DNA of 27,834 nt from Syntrophales bacterium. Its GTDB lineage: Bacteria > Desulfobacterota > Syntrophia > Syntrophales > UBA2210. Where the stretch lies: NCBI GenBank assembly GCA_023230565.1, contig JALNXD010000040.1:1-27834 (forward strand), written 5' to 3'. The notes under the pieces are model-generated. The model was not told the DNA's origin. It searched no databases and saw only the letters and a program-made list of their open reading frames with translations. Shown one piece after another: positions 1 to 7,033 of this stretch. The translations under genes and the position numbers were made by a program. The stretch's first letter is position 1, and every line of letters begins with the position of its first letter.

Positions 1-59
1 AGTTTCACAGCTTCTTCCCGAAGCTCCTTTGTGTATACTGCATTGGGAATTCTTTCCAT
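1..59 (-). CDS. Transposase N-terminus, IS3 OrfA-like (partial, runs off left edge)
   Basis: The first 19 codons read MERIPNAVYTKELREEAVKL. The Y-(T/S)-K-E-(F/L)-R-E-x-A-V-K-L pattern is typical of the start of IS3-family OrfA proteins, the helix-turn-helix part of the transposase. A strong Shine-Dalgarno GGAGGTG (plus-strand 65-71) stands five bases before the ATG, so this is a true gene start. The remainder is outside the window, so intactness cannot be judged. Related small HTH transposase families begin similarly, so the family call is less certain than the general call of transposase. Confidence 0.65.
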   Translation of the reverse strand, partial: MERIPNAVYTKELREEAVK

Positions 60-107
60 TTAGACACCTCCATCATCTCTTTTTACAGCACTTTTGGTGT
101 CCATTCA
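1..107 (-). mobile_element. Left end of an IS3-like insertion element (partial)
   Basis: The window opens inside what looks like an insertion sequence. A transposase-like reading frame starts at 59 on the minus strand. Its upstream non-coding end appears to stop at about 107: read on the minus strand, 107-86 is TGAATGGACACCAAAAGTGC(TG), which has the TGA start and ...CCAAAAGT core seen at IS3-family termini. Beyond 107 the plus strand reads directly into an acyl-CoA ligase in frame (K-H-L-T-S-P-N-D-Y...). The other end and any target duplication lie outside the window, so the boundary is inferred. Confidence 0.6.
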
Positions 108-959
108 AAGCATCTTACGTCACCAAATGATTATAAAAATACCCTGAATAAGGTGTATATGGCGCCGCTTCCGCAGTACCATCATCAGGTTGCTAAAAGA
201 TTCGGTATAGACTTTGTCATTTCCGGGTTTGGTCAGACAGAGACCGGGCATGGATCGATATGTATAATACACGAATTAGAAGAAGGTCAGGGGACGCCTC
301 GCGAGCTTTTTAAAGGATACGGTAAGGAAGAGATTTCCAGGATAGCAGAAAGATTTAATATGTGGGTCGTAGATGGTCGGCAGGAGATCGCCAACGGAAT
401 TTTGGGGAAACCTTCCATGCTGTTCGAAGCGAATATCTTGAATTCGAAGGACGAACAATGTTCTTCAGGAGAAGTGGGTGAATTGGTTTTCAGACCAAAG
501 TTTCCAGGCATGATATTTACAGAATATTTTAACAAACCGGAAGCTACCTTAAAGGCGTTTCGCAATTTCTGGTTTCATACCGGAGATGCTGCATTCAAGG
601 ACAAGGAAGGCGTTTATTTCTTTGTTGATCGGATGGGGAGTGCCATTAGGGTTAAGGGAGAATTCGTTTCTTCATACCAAGTTGAAGATATCATAAATAG
701 TCATCCGAAGATCGATGTAACTGCTGCCTTCCCCATACCGGCTGAAGTAGGGGGGGAACACGATATCGTGGTGTTTATTGTGCCCAAAGAAGGAGAGGCA
801 TTGGAGGAAAAAGAAATAAGAGAATGGATCAAAACCGCGATGCCTAAATTCATGTGGCCTAAATATATAAGATTTATAGATGATCTTCCAAAGACTCCTA
901 CAAGCAAGATAGAAAAATATAAGCTGAGAGAGAAAATAAAGGAAGAAAAAGGATTGTAA
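108..959 (+). pseudogene. Acyl-CoA ligase (AMP-forming), C-terminal part, 5' end lost to an IS insertion
   Basis: This is the C-terminal half of an ANL-superfamily acyl-CoA synthetase, the ATP-dependent enzyme that makes acyl-CoA from a free acid. Visible motifs are the adenylate-binding loop G-F-G-Q-T-E-T-G, the H-T-G-D hinge-side motif, D-R-M-G-S-A-I-R-V-K-G-E before the mobile C-terminal domain, and the terminal P-K-T-P-T-S-K-I-E-K with the catalytic lysine; the usual glycine before that lysine is serine. The layout is closest to the CaiC/fatty-acid-CoA ligase branch. A full enzyme has about 500-550 residues, but only about 283 codons remain, preceded by the insertion element. Translation could restart at GTG 153 or ATG 159 (AAGG at 150-153), but the product would lack most of the N-terminal domain and the ATP-binding P-loop, so activity is unlikely. 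It lies just upstream of the first transporter operon. Confidence 0.8.
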
Positions 960-975
960 TGAAGTTTGAGAGTTA

Positions 976-1197
976 ATGCCTTTCACTGATGATTTTTTTT
1001 GGGTGAAGGGAGGTGATCGGGAGGCGATAGTTCCCCGCAGTTTTTTGGCTGAGCTTGAGAAGCTTTGTGGAGCGGGCATAAAGGGAAAACGCCGGTTTGG
1101 TATTCTGGCGCGTGACGTATATGATCGATTTTGGGACATCGGTATTCAGGGCGTAAGGAAGTTCTTTCGGAAACAGCGAAAAGAAACTTTCAAATAG
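976..1197 (+). CDS. Small hypothetical protein, 73 aa
   Basis: This small frame sits between the broken ligase and the first binding-protein gene, on the same strand. The product is basic, with no membrane segment and no motif I recognise; it ends in a run of Arg/Lys (K-F-F-R-K-Q-R-K-E). The start at 976 has only a weak GAGAG ahead of it. A striking Shine-Dalgarno match (AGGGAGGTGATC, about 1007-1018) lies inside the frame but has no suitable start codon after it. It may be a real small gene, a degraded remnant or chance. Confidence 0.3.
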   Translation: MPFTDDFFWVKGGDREAIVPRSFLAELEKLCGAGIKGKRRFGILARDVYDRFWDIGIQGVRKFFRKQRKETFK

Positions 1198-1242
1198 TAA
1201 ATCAGCAAGTATTTACAGGGAGGAAAAAATGAAAAAAAGCTC

Positions 1243-2481
1243 ATGGGATTTGTAGTAGGATTTTTCATTGTTGCGGCCTCAGTGTGTTCGGCTCAGGCTC
1301 AAGAGCCGATTAAGATAGGCTTTGTGTATACCTTTACCGGGTCAATGGCATTTGTTAATCAAAATATTATGGATGGACATAACTTCGCCATCGATGAGAT
1401 TAATAAGGCGGGGGGATTGCTTGGAAGGGAAATCGTAATTTTAAAAAGAGACGATGCCGGTAAAGGGGATTTGGCCACCCGCTATGCCCGTGAACTGATT
1501 ACGAGAGAAGGTGTTGATCTCATAATCGGCGGGTATGGAACGATTCAGGCCAATGCTCTGGCTGCCGTAGCCGAAGAATTTAAAACGCCGACTTTCATTT
1601 TTGGCGGCCATGCGACAAGTCTGACGACGGAATACTGGTCACCATATCATTTCAGGTATGCAATCCAGACAACCGCCGAAGGGAAAGGTCTTGCCAAAAT
1701 AACAGCCGAAGAATACCTGCAAGGAGTTAAAGACCCTAAAATTTACTATATGTCGTGGGATTATGAATTCGGCCGCGATGTTGCGCGTAATTTTCTTCCG
1801 GAGATTAAAAAGCTGGTTCCTAATATAAAAATTTCCGAAGGATGGCCGAGAGTGGGAGAAATGGATTACAGCCCGTTTATTTCTCAGATTCTAGCATACC
1901 AGCCGCATGTTCTTATTAATGTTATCTTTGCTGGCGGAGCGGTAGCCAATCTCAAGCAATGTGCACAGATGGGTGTGTTCGAAAAAACAAAACTGGCAAG
2001 TGCCTGCGTATTCGCTTCAAATGAGTATCGTAAGATTTTGGGCGATGCAATTCCCGAAGGGACCTGGTCATGGTGCTACGATGATGAGGCCTGGCCGAGA
2101 AATGAGGAGCAAAAGAAATTTTATGATAATTTCCGTACATGGAAGGGACTTGCTTCCGAGGAAGTCGTGCCTGGGCATGTGTGGCCGTCATATAATATGA
2201 TAAAGCTGTATGCGGCTGCGGTTGAAAAGGCCAAGACAACCGATAAAGAGACGGTGTGCAAGGCAATGGAAGGGATAAAAATCGATACATATAATGGACC
2301 GATGTGGATACGGGATTTCGACCATCAGGTTATCAGCGGCCATATATGGGGACCCATGGTAAAAGATCCTAAATCAGGCAAGTACATACTTGATCCTGAA
2401 AAAACGCGTTGGGTTCCAATTGAACCGTTTCTTTTAACCAAAGAAGAATGGCTCGCTGCAAGGAAAGCAGCGGGGAAATAG
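1243..2481 (+). CDS. Periplasmic substrate-binding protein, Liv/HAAT ABC transporter unit 1
   Basis: This is a type I periplasmic binding protein (Peripla_BP_6/LivK fold) that captures the substrate and delivers it to the permeases encoded next. The mature part starts with P-I-K-I-G-F-V-Y-T-F-T-G-S, the typical first strand and ligand loop, followed by A-I-D-E-I-N-K-A-G-G-L-L-G. A hydrophobic signal peptide ends near A-Q-A-Q. The start is odd. The ATG at 1243 has no nearby ribosome site and gives a signal peptide without the usual basic residues. The well-placed GGGAGG and ATG at 1229 give M-K-K-S-S-W-D-L-stop because the A-run after that ATG has seven A's; eight would read M-K-K-K-L-M-G-F and join the main frame. 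Related binding proteins take up branched-chain amino acids, amides or aromatic acids; the CoA-gene context favours carboxylic acids, which is inference. Confidence 0.88.
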   Translation: MGFVVGFFIVAASVCSAQAQEPIKIGFVYTFTGSMAFVNQNIMDGHNFAIDEINKAGGLLGREIVILKRDDAGKGDLATRYARELITREGVDLIIGGYGTIQANALAAVAEEFKTPTFIFGGHATSLTTEYWSPYHFRYAIQTTAEGKGLAKITAEEYLQGVKDPKIYYMSWDYEFGRDVARNFLPEIKKLVPNIKISEGWPRVGEMDYSPFISQILAYQPHVLINVIFAGGAVANLKQCAQMGVFEKTKLASACVFASNEYRKILGDAIPEGTWSWCYDDEAWPRNEEQKKFYDNFRTWKGLASEEVVPGHVWPSYNMIKLYAAAVEKAKTTDKETVCKAMEGIKIDTYNGPMWIRDFDHQVISGHIWGPMVKDPKSGKYILDPEKTRWVPIEPFLLTKEEWLAARKAAGK

Positions 2482-2499
2482 GAAAGTAGCTTGTTTCTG

Positions 2500-2540
2500 G
2501 GGTGGGTCGGGCGAGCCAGCAGAGCGTGCCCGATCCATCC
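2500..2540 (+). promoter_or_regulatory. Intercistronic RNA hairpin between binding-protein and permease genes (unit 1)
   Basis: Bases 2500-2512 (GGGTGGGTCGGGC) pair with 2528-2540 (GCCCGATCCATCC) over 13 base pairs, two of them G-U, around a 15-base loop. No U-run follows, so it is not a classic terminator. It could protect the 3' end of the upstream message or attenuate the permease genes. Confidence 0.6.
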
Positions 2541-2603
2541 ATACCAAACGTTGTACGGTTTACGCGTTTAAAAAGTTTTGAAACTCCAGAGGGAATTAAA
2601 AAA

Positions 2604-3470
2604 ATGGAAATCAGCTTGCCTCTTTTGGGGACCCTTGTGGCGACAGGAATAGCACGCGGTATGATCTATTTTCTTTTATCCTGCGGGCTTACAATTATTT
2701 TCGGGGTTCTGGGAGTAGTCAATTTCGCCCATGGGGCCTTTTATATGCTTGCGTTTTATCTGACTTTTACGATTGCAAATGCAGTCGGGTTTGGAAGTTC
2801 CCTGATCCTGGTTCCTGTTCTTATGGCATTGATCGGAGCGATTTTTGAAGCAGGCCTTTTCCGCAGAATCTATAAGGCTGGACACGTATTACAGCTGCTT
2901 TTGTCTGTGGGTATTATTTTCATCATATCGGATATAGTAAGGCTGGTATGGGGCCTAGATCCTATAAATGGCGACATGCCGGCACTTTTTGCAGGTCGCG
3001 TTGATTTCTTCGGTATTGCAATGAGCAAGTACAGCCTCTTTATCATAGTGATATCGAGCTTGATTGCACTTGGACTCATTTTGACAATCTATAAGACGAA
3101 ATTTGGAAGTATTATCAGAGCGTGTGTATTCGATGAAGAAATGACCCGTGGTTTGGGGATTAATGTTTCAAGGGTGTTCCTCTATGTGTTTATGGGGGGA
3201 ATAGGCCTGGCGGCAGTAGCTGCAGTTATTGCATATCCGACGACGAGCGGAATGCTGGGTATGGATGCCCAGATGATCATTATTGCTTTTAGCGTGGCTA
3301 TTATCGGGGGAGTCGGAAGCATCGGGGGAGCGTTAATCGCAGCCCTCATTATCGGCATTGTTGAATCGCTGGGAATTTTGATTATGCCTCGTTATGCGGA
3401 CTCATTTATCTACATCATCGTAGTGGCCGTATTGTTTGTCAGGCCACAGGGACTCTTCAGTTTGGAGTAA
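2604..3470 (+). CDS. LivH-type permease, unit 1
   Basis: Inner-membrane permease of the BPD_transp_2 (LivH) family, one half of the transmembrane channel. It has about eight hydrophobic helices. The family signature at the N-terminus is clear: G-L-T-I-I-F-G-V-L-G-V-V-N-F-A-H-G-A-F. The conserved G-G-V-G-S-I-G-G-A cytoplasmic-loop motif, which contacts the ATPases, lies near the C-terminus, and the protein ends in R-P-Q-G-L-F. The frame is open from 2502, but that stretch overlaps the intercistronic hairpin and is not membrane-like. The ATG at 2604 follows AGAGGGA and gives the normal family start, about 288 residues. Confidence 0.93.
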   Translation: MEISLPLLGTLVATGIARGMIYFLLSCGLTIIFGVLGVVNFAHGAFYMLAFYLTFTIANAVGFGSSLILVPVLMALIGAIFEAGLFRRIYKAGHVLQLLLSVGIIFIISDIVRLVWGLDPINGDMPALFAGRVDFFGIAMSKYSLFIIVISSLIALGLILTIYKTKFGSIIRACVFDEEMTRGLGINVSRVFLYVFMGGIGLAAVAAVIAYPTTSGMLGMDAQMIIIAFSVAIIGGVGSIGGALIAALIIGIVESLGILIMPRYADSFIYIIVVAVLFVRPQGLFSLE

Positions 3471-3485
3471 AGGAATATTGAAATT

Positions 3486-4433
3486 ATGCCGGCAAAGAGT
3501 AAATTCGTCTGGATTTTTGGGTGCCTTATTGCCTTTTTTCTCATTATAGTGCCATTCGTTCTTTCCCGATTTTGGGTAGGGACAATTACTGAAATTCTCA
3601 TCTTGACTTTGGCGGGTATCTCTTTAAATTTCCTTTTAGGATATGCGGGATGTCTATCATTCGGCCATGGAGCTTTTTTCGCGACAGCTGCATATACTAC
3701 CGCCATTCTTATTACCAGAACGGGTCTTAATCAATATTTCGTAATCCTCCTGGTAGCGCCTTTAATGGCTGCTTTTCTGGGTGCAATAATCGGCATTCTG
3801 ATATCACGGCTTTATGCCTTCTATTATGCAATTATGACTGTCGCATTCACGATGATCCTCTGGTCAATTATTCGCAGACTGAGAGATCTTACCGGAGGAG
3901 ACAGTGGCATTTTAGGTGTACATTTCGCAGGCTTTCTTCAAGAGATGAATAACATCTATTTTTTCACTCTCGCGGTCGTGGTTTTGTGTGCCATCATTTT
4001 ATGGATTATCGGGAATTCTCCTTTCGGATGGGCCCTCCGGGCAATTCGGGAAAATCCCGTGCGAAGTTCCTTCGTCAGCATTAATGTCGTGTGGCACCGT
4101 TACCTCGCCTTGGTTGTATCAAGTTTTTTCTGCGGCATGGCGGGTTCCCTTCATGTAGTATATACTTTCGGTGCATTCCCCGAACTGGCATTCTGGACAA
4201 AATCCGCAGATATAGTAACAATTTGTATCTTGGGAGGTATCAATTCCTTTTTAGGACCGGCAATCGGATCAGCCGTACTGATACTGCTGGAAACATTTAT
4301 TACTTCGGTAACTCTTTATTGGCCCCTGATATTAGGTATTATTATATGTGCAGTTGTCTTGCTTATGCCGCAAGGTATCACCGGCCTTATACGAAATGTG
4401 TTTAATAAAGGAAGAGGAGAATTTCGCGCATAA
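3486..4433 (+). CDS. LivM-type permease, unit 1
   Basis: Second permease of unit 1, expected to pair with the LivH-type protein. It is 315 residues with about nine or ten hydrophobic segments. LivM hallmarks are G-Y-A-G-C-L-S-F-G-H-G-A-F-F near residue 55, and the loop motif G-W-A-L-R-A-I-R-E-N-P followed by G-G-I-N-S-F-L-G-P further on. It starts 15 bases after the preceding stop with AAAGGA upstream of the ATG. Nothing appears truncated. Confidence 0.92.
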   Translation: MPAKSKFVWIFGCLIAFFLIIVPFVLSRFWVGTITEILILTLAGISLNFLLGYAGCLSFGHGAFFATAAYTTAILITRTGLNQYFVILLVAPLMAAFLGAIIGILISRLYAFYYAIMTVAFTMILWSIIRRLRDLTGGDSGILGVHFAGFLQEMNNIYFFTLAVVVLCAIILWIIGNSPFGWALRAIRENPVRSSFVSINVVWHRYLALVVSSFFCGMAGSLHVVYTFGAFPELAFWTKSADIVTICILGGINSFLGPAIGSAVLILLETFITSVTLYWPLILGIIICAVVLLMPQGITGLIRNVFNKGRGEFRA

Positions 4434-4484
4434 TTCATATCTTGATCGTGTGCACTTAAAGTCGCCATGAAAGAAGGACATACA

Positions 4485-5225
4485 ATGTTTTTTGAAGTTC
4501 AAAATCTGGAGAAATCTTTTGGTGGTGTCAAAGCGACGGATAATGTTTCACTGCATATCAACGAGGGAGACATTTGCTCTCTTATAGGGCCTAATGGAGC
4601 CGGCAAATCGACTTTTTTTAATCTCATTACAGGCTATATCAGGCCGGATTCCGGTAAAGTCATTTTTTTAGGCGAAGATATAACCGGAAAAACGGCTATG
4701 GCCATTGCAAGAAAAGGGATCGCGAGGTCGTTTCAGATTGTTAATATTTTTCCTCAGCTCACCGCGTATGAAAATGTAATGGTCGCCGTATTGTCACAGA
4801 AAAAAAGGAGCTTTAACGTGATACATCCGGCAAAAAAAATCGACAAAGATGAAATATACGGGCTTTTGCAAAGCACTGGCCTGGAGCAGCAGGCACAGAT
4901 GCTTGGCGGGCAACTTTCCCACGGAAACCAAAAACGTTTGGAAGTTGCCATTGCCCTTGCACTTAAGCCGAAACTTCTGGCCCTTGATGAACCTACAGCG
5001 GGAATGGCTGAAGAGGAAAAATCAGCTATCCTTGAAACTATAAAAACGCTTATGAAAATGACAGGGTGTACGATTTTGTTGTGTGAGCATGATATGAGCG
5101 TAATATTTTCAATTTCTGATCAGATCTGGGTTCTTCATAACGGACGGATTGTGGCGAATGGAAATGTAGAAGAAATTAAGAACAATGAAGTAGTCCAGCG
5201 AATATATTTGGGAGGCAGAGAGTGA
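4485..5225 (+). CDS. LivG-type ABC ATPase, unit 1
   Basis: Cytoplasmic ATPase that powers unit 1 together with the LivF-type protein. Motifs: Walker A G-P-N-G-A-G-K-S-T, Q-loop region R-S-F-Q-I-V-N, signature-like L-S-H-G-N-Q-K-R-L, Walker B L-L-A-L-D-E-P-T-A-G-M and the switch histidine in C-E-H-D-M. It has about 246 residues. An in-frame ATG at 4467 exists, but AGAAGGA at 4472-4478 places the ribosome on the ATG at 4485. The 3' end overlaps the next gene by four bases (GTGA), which suggests translational coupling. Confidence 0.93.
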   Translation: MFFEVQNLEKSFGGVKATDNVSLHINEGDICSLIGPNGAGKSTFFNLITGYIRPDSGKVIFLGEDITGKTAMAIARKGIARSFQIVNIFPQLTAYENVMVAVLSQKKRSFNVIHPAKKIDKDEIYGLLQSTGLEQQAQMLGGQLSHGNQKRLEVAIALALKPKLLALDEPTAGMAEEEKSAILETIKTLMKMTGCTILLCEHDMSVIFSISDQIWVLHNGRIVANGNVEEIKNNEVVQRIYLGGRE

Positions 5226-5950
5226 CAGCGGAGGCAAACCAGATACTCCAGGTACGGGAAATCCATACATATTACGGGTTGAGCCATATTCTTTTCGGAG
5301 TTTCAATTGATATCAGCAAAGGAGAGGTATTATGTCTTCTCGGCAGGAACGGGGCCGGTAAAACAACTACTATGCGCAGCATTTCCGGGCTAACTCCCGC
5401 AAAGGAAGGAAAGATATTGTTTCATGGAGAAGATATAACTCATATCTCTTCGAACAAAATTGCCAAAAAAGGGATTGTAACGGCTTTCGCAGAAAAAAGA
5501 GTGTTTGGCAATTTAACTGTAAAAGAAAATCTTGAAATCGCCCGAAGAGCGCCGGCCAAAGAAAAAAAGCAGGAAGGCTGGACACTTGAAAAAGTATACA
5601 GTCTTTTTCCCATCCTTGATAAATATTCAAATCGGTGGGCCAAAACGCTGAGTGGAGGAGAGCAGCAGATGGTCTGTATTGCAAGAGCTCTTATGGCAAA
5701 TCCGGATCTTCTGCTCCTGGATGAACCGACTACCGGACTTGCGCCGGTCGTTGTAAACGACATATCTCAGCAGGTAAAGCTGCTTCAGCGGGAAGGAATG
5801 TCGATTTTACTTGCGGAACAAAATTTTCTTTTTGCAAAAGAACTTGGAGACAGATGCACGATAATAGATGCCGGTGAGATACGGTTTACAGGTACTTTCG
5901 AAGATTTGGAATCTGATGAATCCATAATGAAGAAATATCTCACGGTGTAA
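5222..5950 (+). CDS. LivF-type ABC ATPase, unit 1
   Basis: Second ATPase of unit 1, 242 residues, starting with GTG in a GTGA overlap with the preceding stop. Walker A is G-R-N-G-A-G-K-T-T; the signature T-L-S-G-G-E-Q-Q-M is canonical for LivF; Walker B is L-L-L-L-D-E-P-T-T-G-L-A-P; the switch region is A-E-Q-N. This gene completes unit 1. No clear terminator follows within the 93 bases before the next gene, so the SDR gene may be read through. Confidence 0.93.
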   Translation: MTAEANQILQVREIHTYYGLSHILFGVSIDISKGEVLCLLGRNGAGKTTTMRSISGLTPAKEGKILFHGEDITHISSNKIAKKGIVTAFAEKRVFGNLTVKENLEIARRAPAKEKKQEGWTLEKVYSLFPILDKYSNRWAKTLSGGEQQMVCIARALMANPDLLLLDEPTTGLAPVVVNDISQQVKLLQREGMSILLAEQNFLFAKELGDRCTIIDAGEIRFTGTFEDLESDESIMKKYLTV

Positions 5951-6043
5951 AAGTATTTTGCGGCCTTCATTTATATTTCGAGAGAGCTCTTAATTTCAGG
6001 ATTGAGGGCATAGATCAAAGCAAATTTTAAAATGAGGGGGATT

Positions 6044-6820
6044 ATGGAATTTAATTTAAAGGGAAAAGTTGCCGTTGTTACAGGGGGAGGCAGGGGTATC
6101 GGAGAAGCCATATGTTTTGCCTTTGCCAATGAAGGAACACACATTGTCGTAAGTGATATAGATTATGCCAGCGCCCAGGCAGTGGCTGAAAGAATACGTT
6201 CCATCGGGCCGAAAGCGATCCCTGTGGAAGCAGATGTTGCCCGGCAGGATCATGCGGCGAAATTAATCAGCACAGCTATCGGAGAACTGGGCGGAATAGA
6301 TTGTCTTGTAAATAATGCGGGGATTTCACCGAAAAATGCCGAAGGCGGCCCCGCAATGACCTGGGAAATAGGAGTGGATGAATGGGACCGCGTCATGGGG
6401 ATCAATTTGAAAGGATCACTTTTCTGCTCGCAGGAGGCGGTTAAATATATGATCTCCAAAAAGGCGGGAGCAATAGTAAATATCGCTTCGATCGCAGGAA
6501 AAGCGCCTTTTGAACCGATGGCGACAGGTGCCCACTACGATGCGTCCAAGGCGGCAATAATAAACCTGACACAAAGACTTGCGAGCGAAGTGGCTGAGTA
6601 CGGAATTAGAGTCAATGCCGTTGCGCCAGGGCGGATAGCTTCTCCAATGGCTAAATTTGCTTCACAGCGTTTGAATCAGGCCATGCTGGAACGCACTCCG
6701 ATGGGAAGATTCGGGACACCCGAAGAAATTGCAAAAGTAGTGGTGTTTTTGGCTTCAGATGGAGCAAGCTACGTTACCGGGGAGACTGTAAATGTGAACG
6801 GGGGCTGGATTATGGATTAA
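6044..6820 (+). CDS. Short-chain dehydrogenase/reductase (3-hydroxyacyl-CoA or cyclic alcohol dehydrogenase-like)
   Basis: Classical SDR of about 258 residues that would oxidise a hydroxy group, or reduce a ketone, with NAD(P). The cofactor loop V-T-G-G-G-R-G-I-G-E-A is near residues 12-22 and N-N-A-G lies at about residue 90. The catalytic set is Ser149 (N-I-A-S), Tyr165 and Lys169 (Y-D-A-S-K). The C-terminus V-T-G-E-T-V-N-V-N-G-G is typical of FabG/2-(R)-hydroxyacyl dehydrogenases. The ATG at 6044 is preferred over ATG 6032 because GAGGGGG (6034-6040) is the ribosome site. Beside an enoyl reductase and hydratases, oxidation of a 3-hydroxyacyl-CoA or a ring hydroxyl is the likely role; FabG-type biosynthetic activity cannot be excluded. 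Confidence 0.9.
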   Translation: MEFNLKGKVAVVTGGGRGIGEAICFAFANEGTHIVVSDIDYASAQAVAERIRSIGPKAIPVEADVARQDHAAKLISTAIGELGGIDCLVNNAGISPKNAEGGPAMTWEIGVDEWDRVMGINLKGSLFCSQEAVKYMISKKAGAIVNIASIAGKAPFEPMATGAHYDASKAAIINLTQRLASEVAEYGIRVNAVAPGRIASPMAKFASQRLNQAMLERTPMGRFGTPEEIAKVVVFLASDGASYVTGETVNVNGGWIMD

Positions 6821-6847
6821 AGCCGGTCTGCGAGACGTCAATTATGC

Positions 6848-7033
6848 ATGGCGCAATGCGGATTTACAAAGCAGAATGATGCATCCGGTTTTTTTCTTCT
6901 CGATATAGCGCACACAGAGTCAATGAAATTCAAAGCCGCGTTTGAGGAATATAGAGCGTCCTCTGACCATAAGGAGATCGTGCGTCTTTTCCCAAATGAT
7001 GGTCTTTCCATATTTTTAATAAGGGAGATATGA
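6848..7033 (+). CDS. Small hypothetical protein, 61 aa, coupled to the flavoprotein gene
   Basis: I do not recognise this protein. It reads M-A-Q-C-G-F-T-K..., with a central F-F-L-L-D-I-A-H-T-E-S-M-K-F-K and an end L-F-P-N-D-G-L-S-I-F-L-I-R-E-I. It is mostly soluble, with no signal peptide. Its TGA overlaps the ATG of the flavoprotein gene (ATGA at 7030-7033), as in coupled operon genes. No good ribosome site precedes ATG 6848 or ATG 6844. The composition looks protein-like, but 61 codons is short enough for chance. Confidence 0.4.
   Translation: MAQCGFTKQNDASGFFLLDIAHTESMKFKAAFEEYRASSDHKEIVRLFPNDGLSIFLIREI

Noticed and set aside
1007..1018. Near-perfect Shine-Dalgarno AGGGAGGTGATC
   Set aside because: No ATG, GTG or TTG follows at a usable distance in a long frame; it lies within the doubtful small ORF 976-1197.
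672..1139. 155-codon minus-strand frame
   Set aside because: It is opposite the ligase C-terminus, has low-complexity F/S-rich composition and no family motif.
2502..2603. N-terminal extension of the LivH-type permease of unit 1
   Set aside because: The added 34 residues are not membrane-like, overlap the intercistronic hairpin, and ATG 2604 has the ribosome site.
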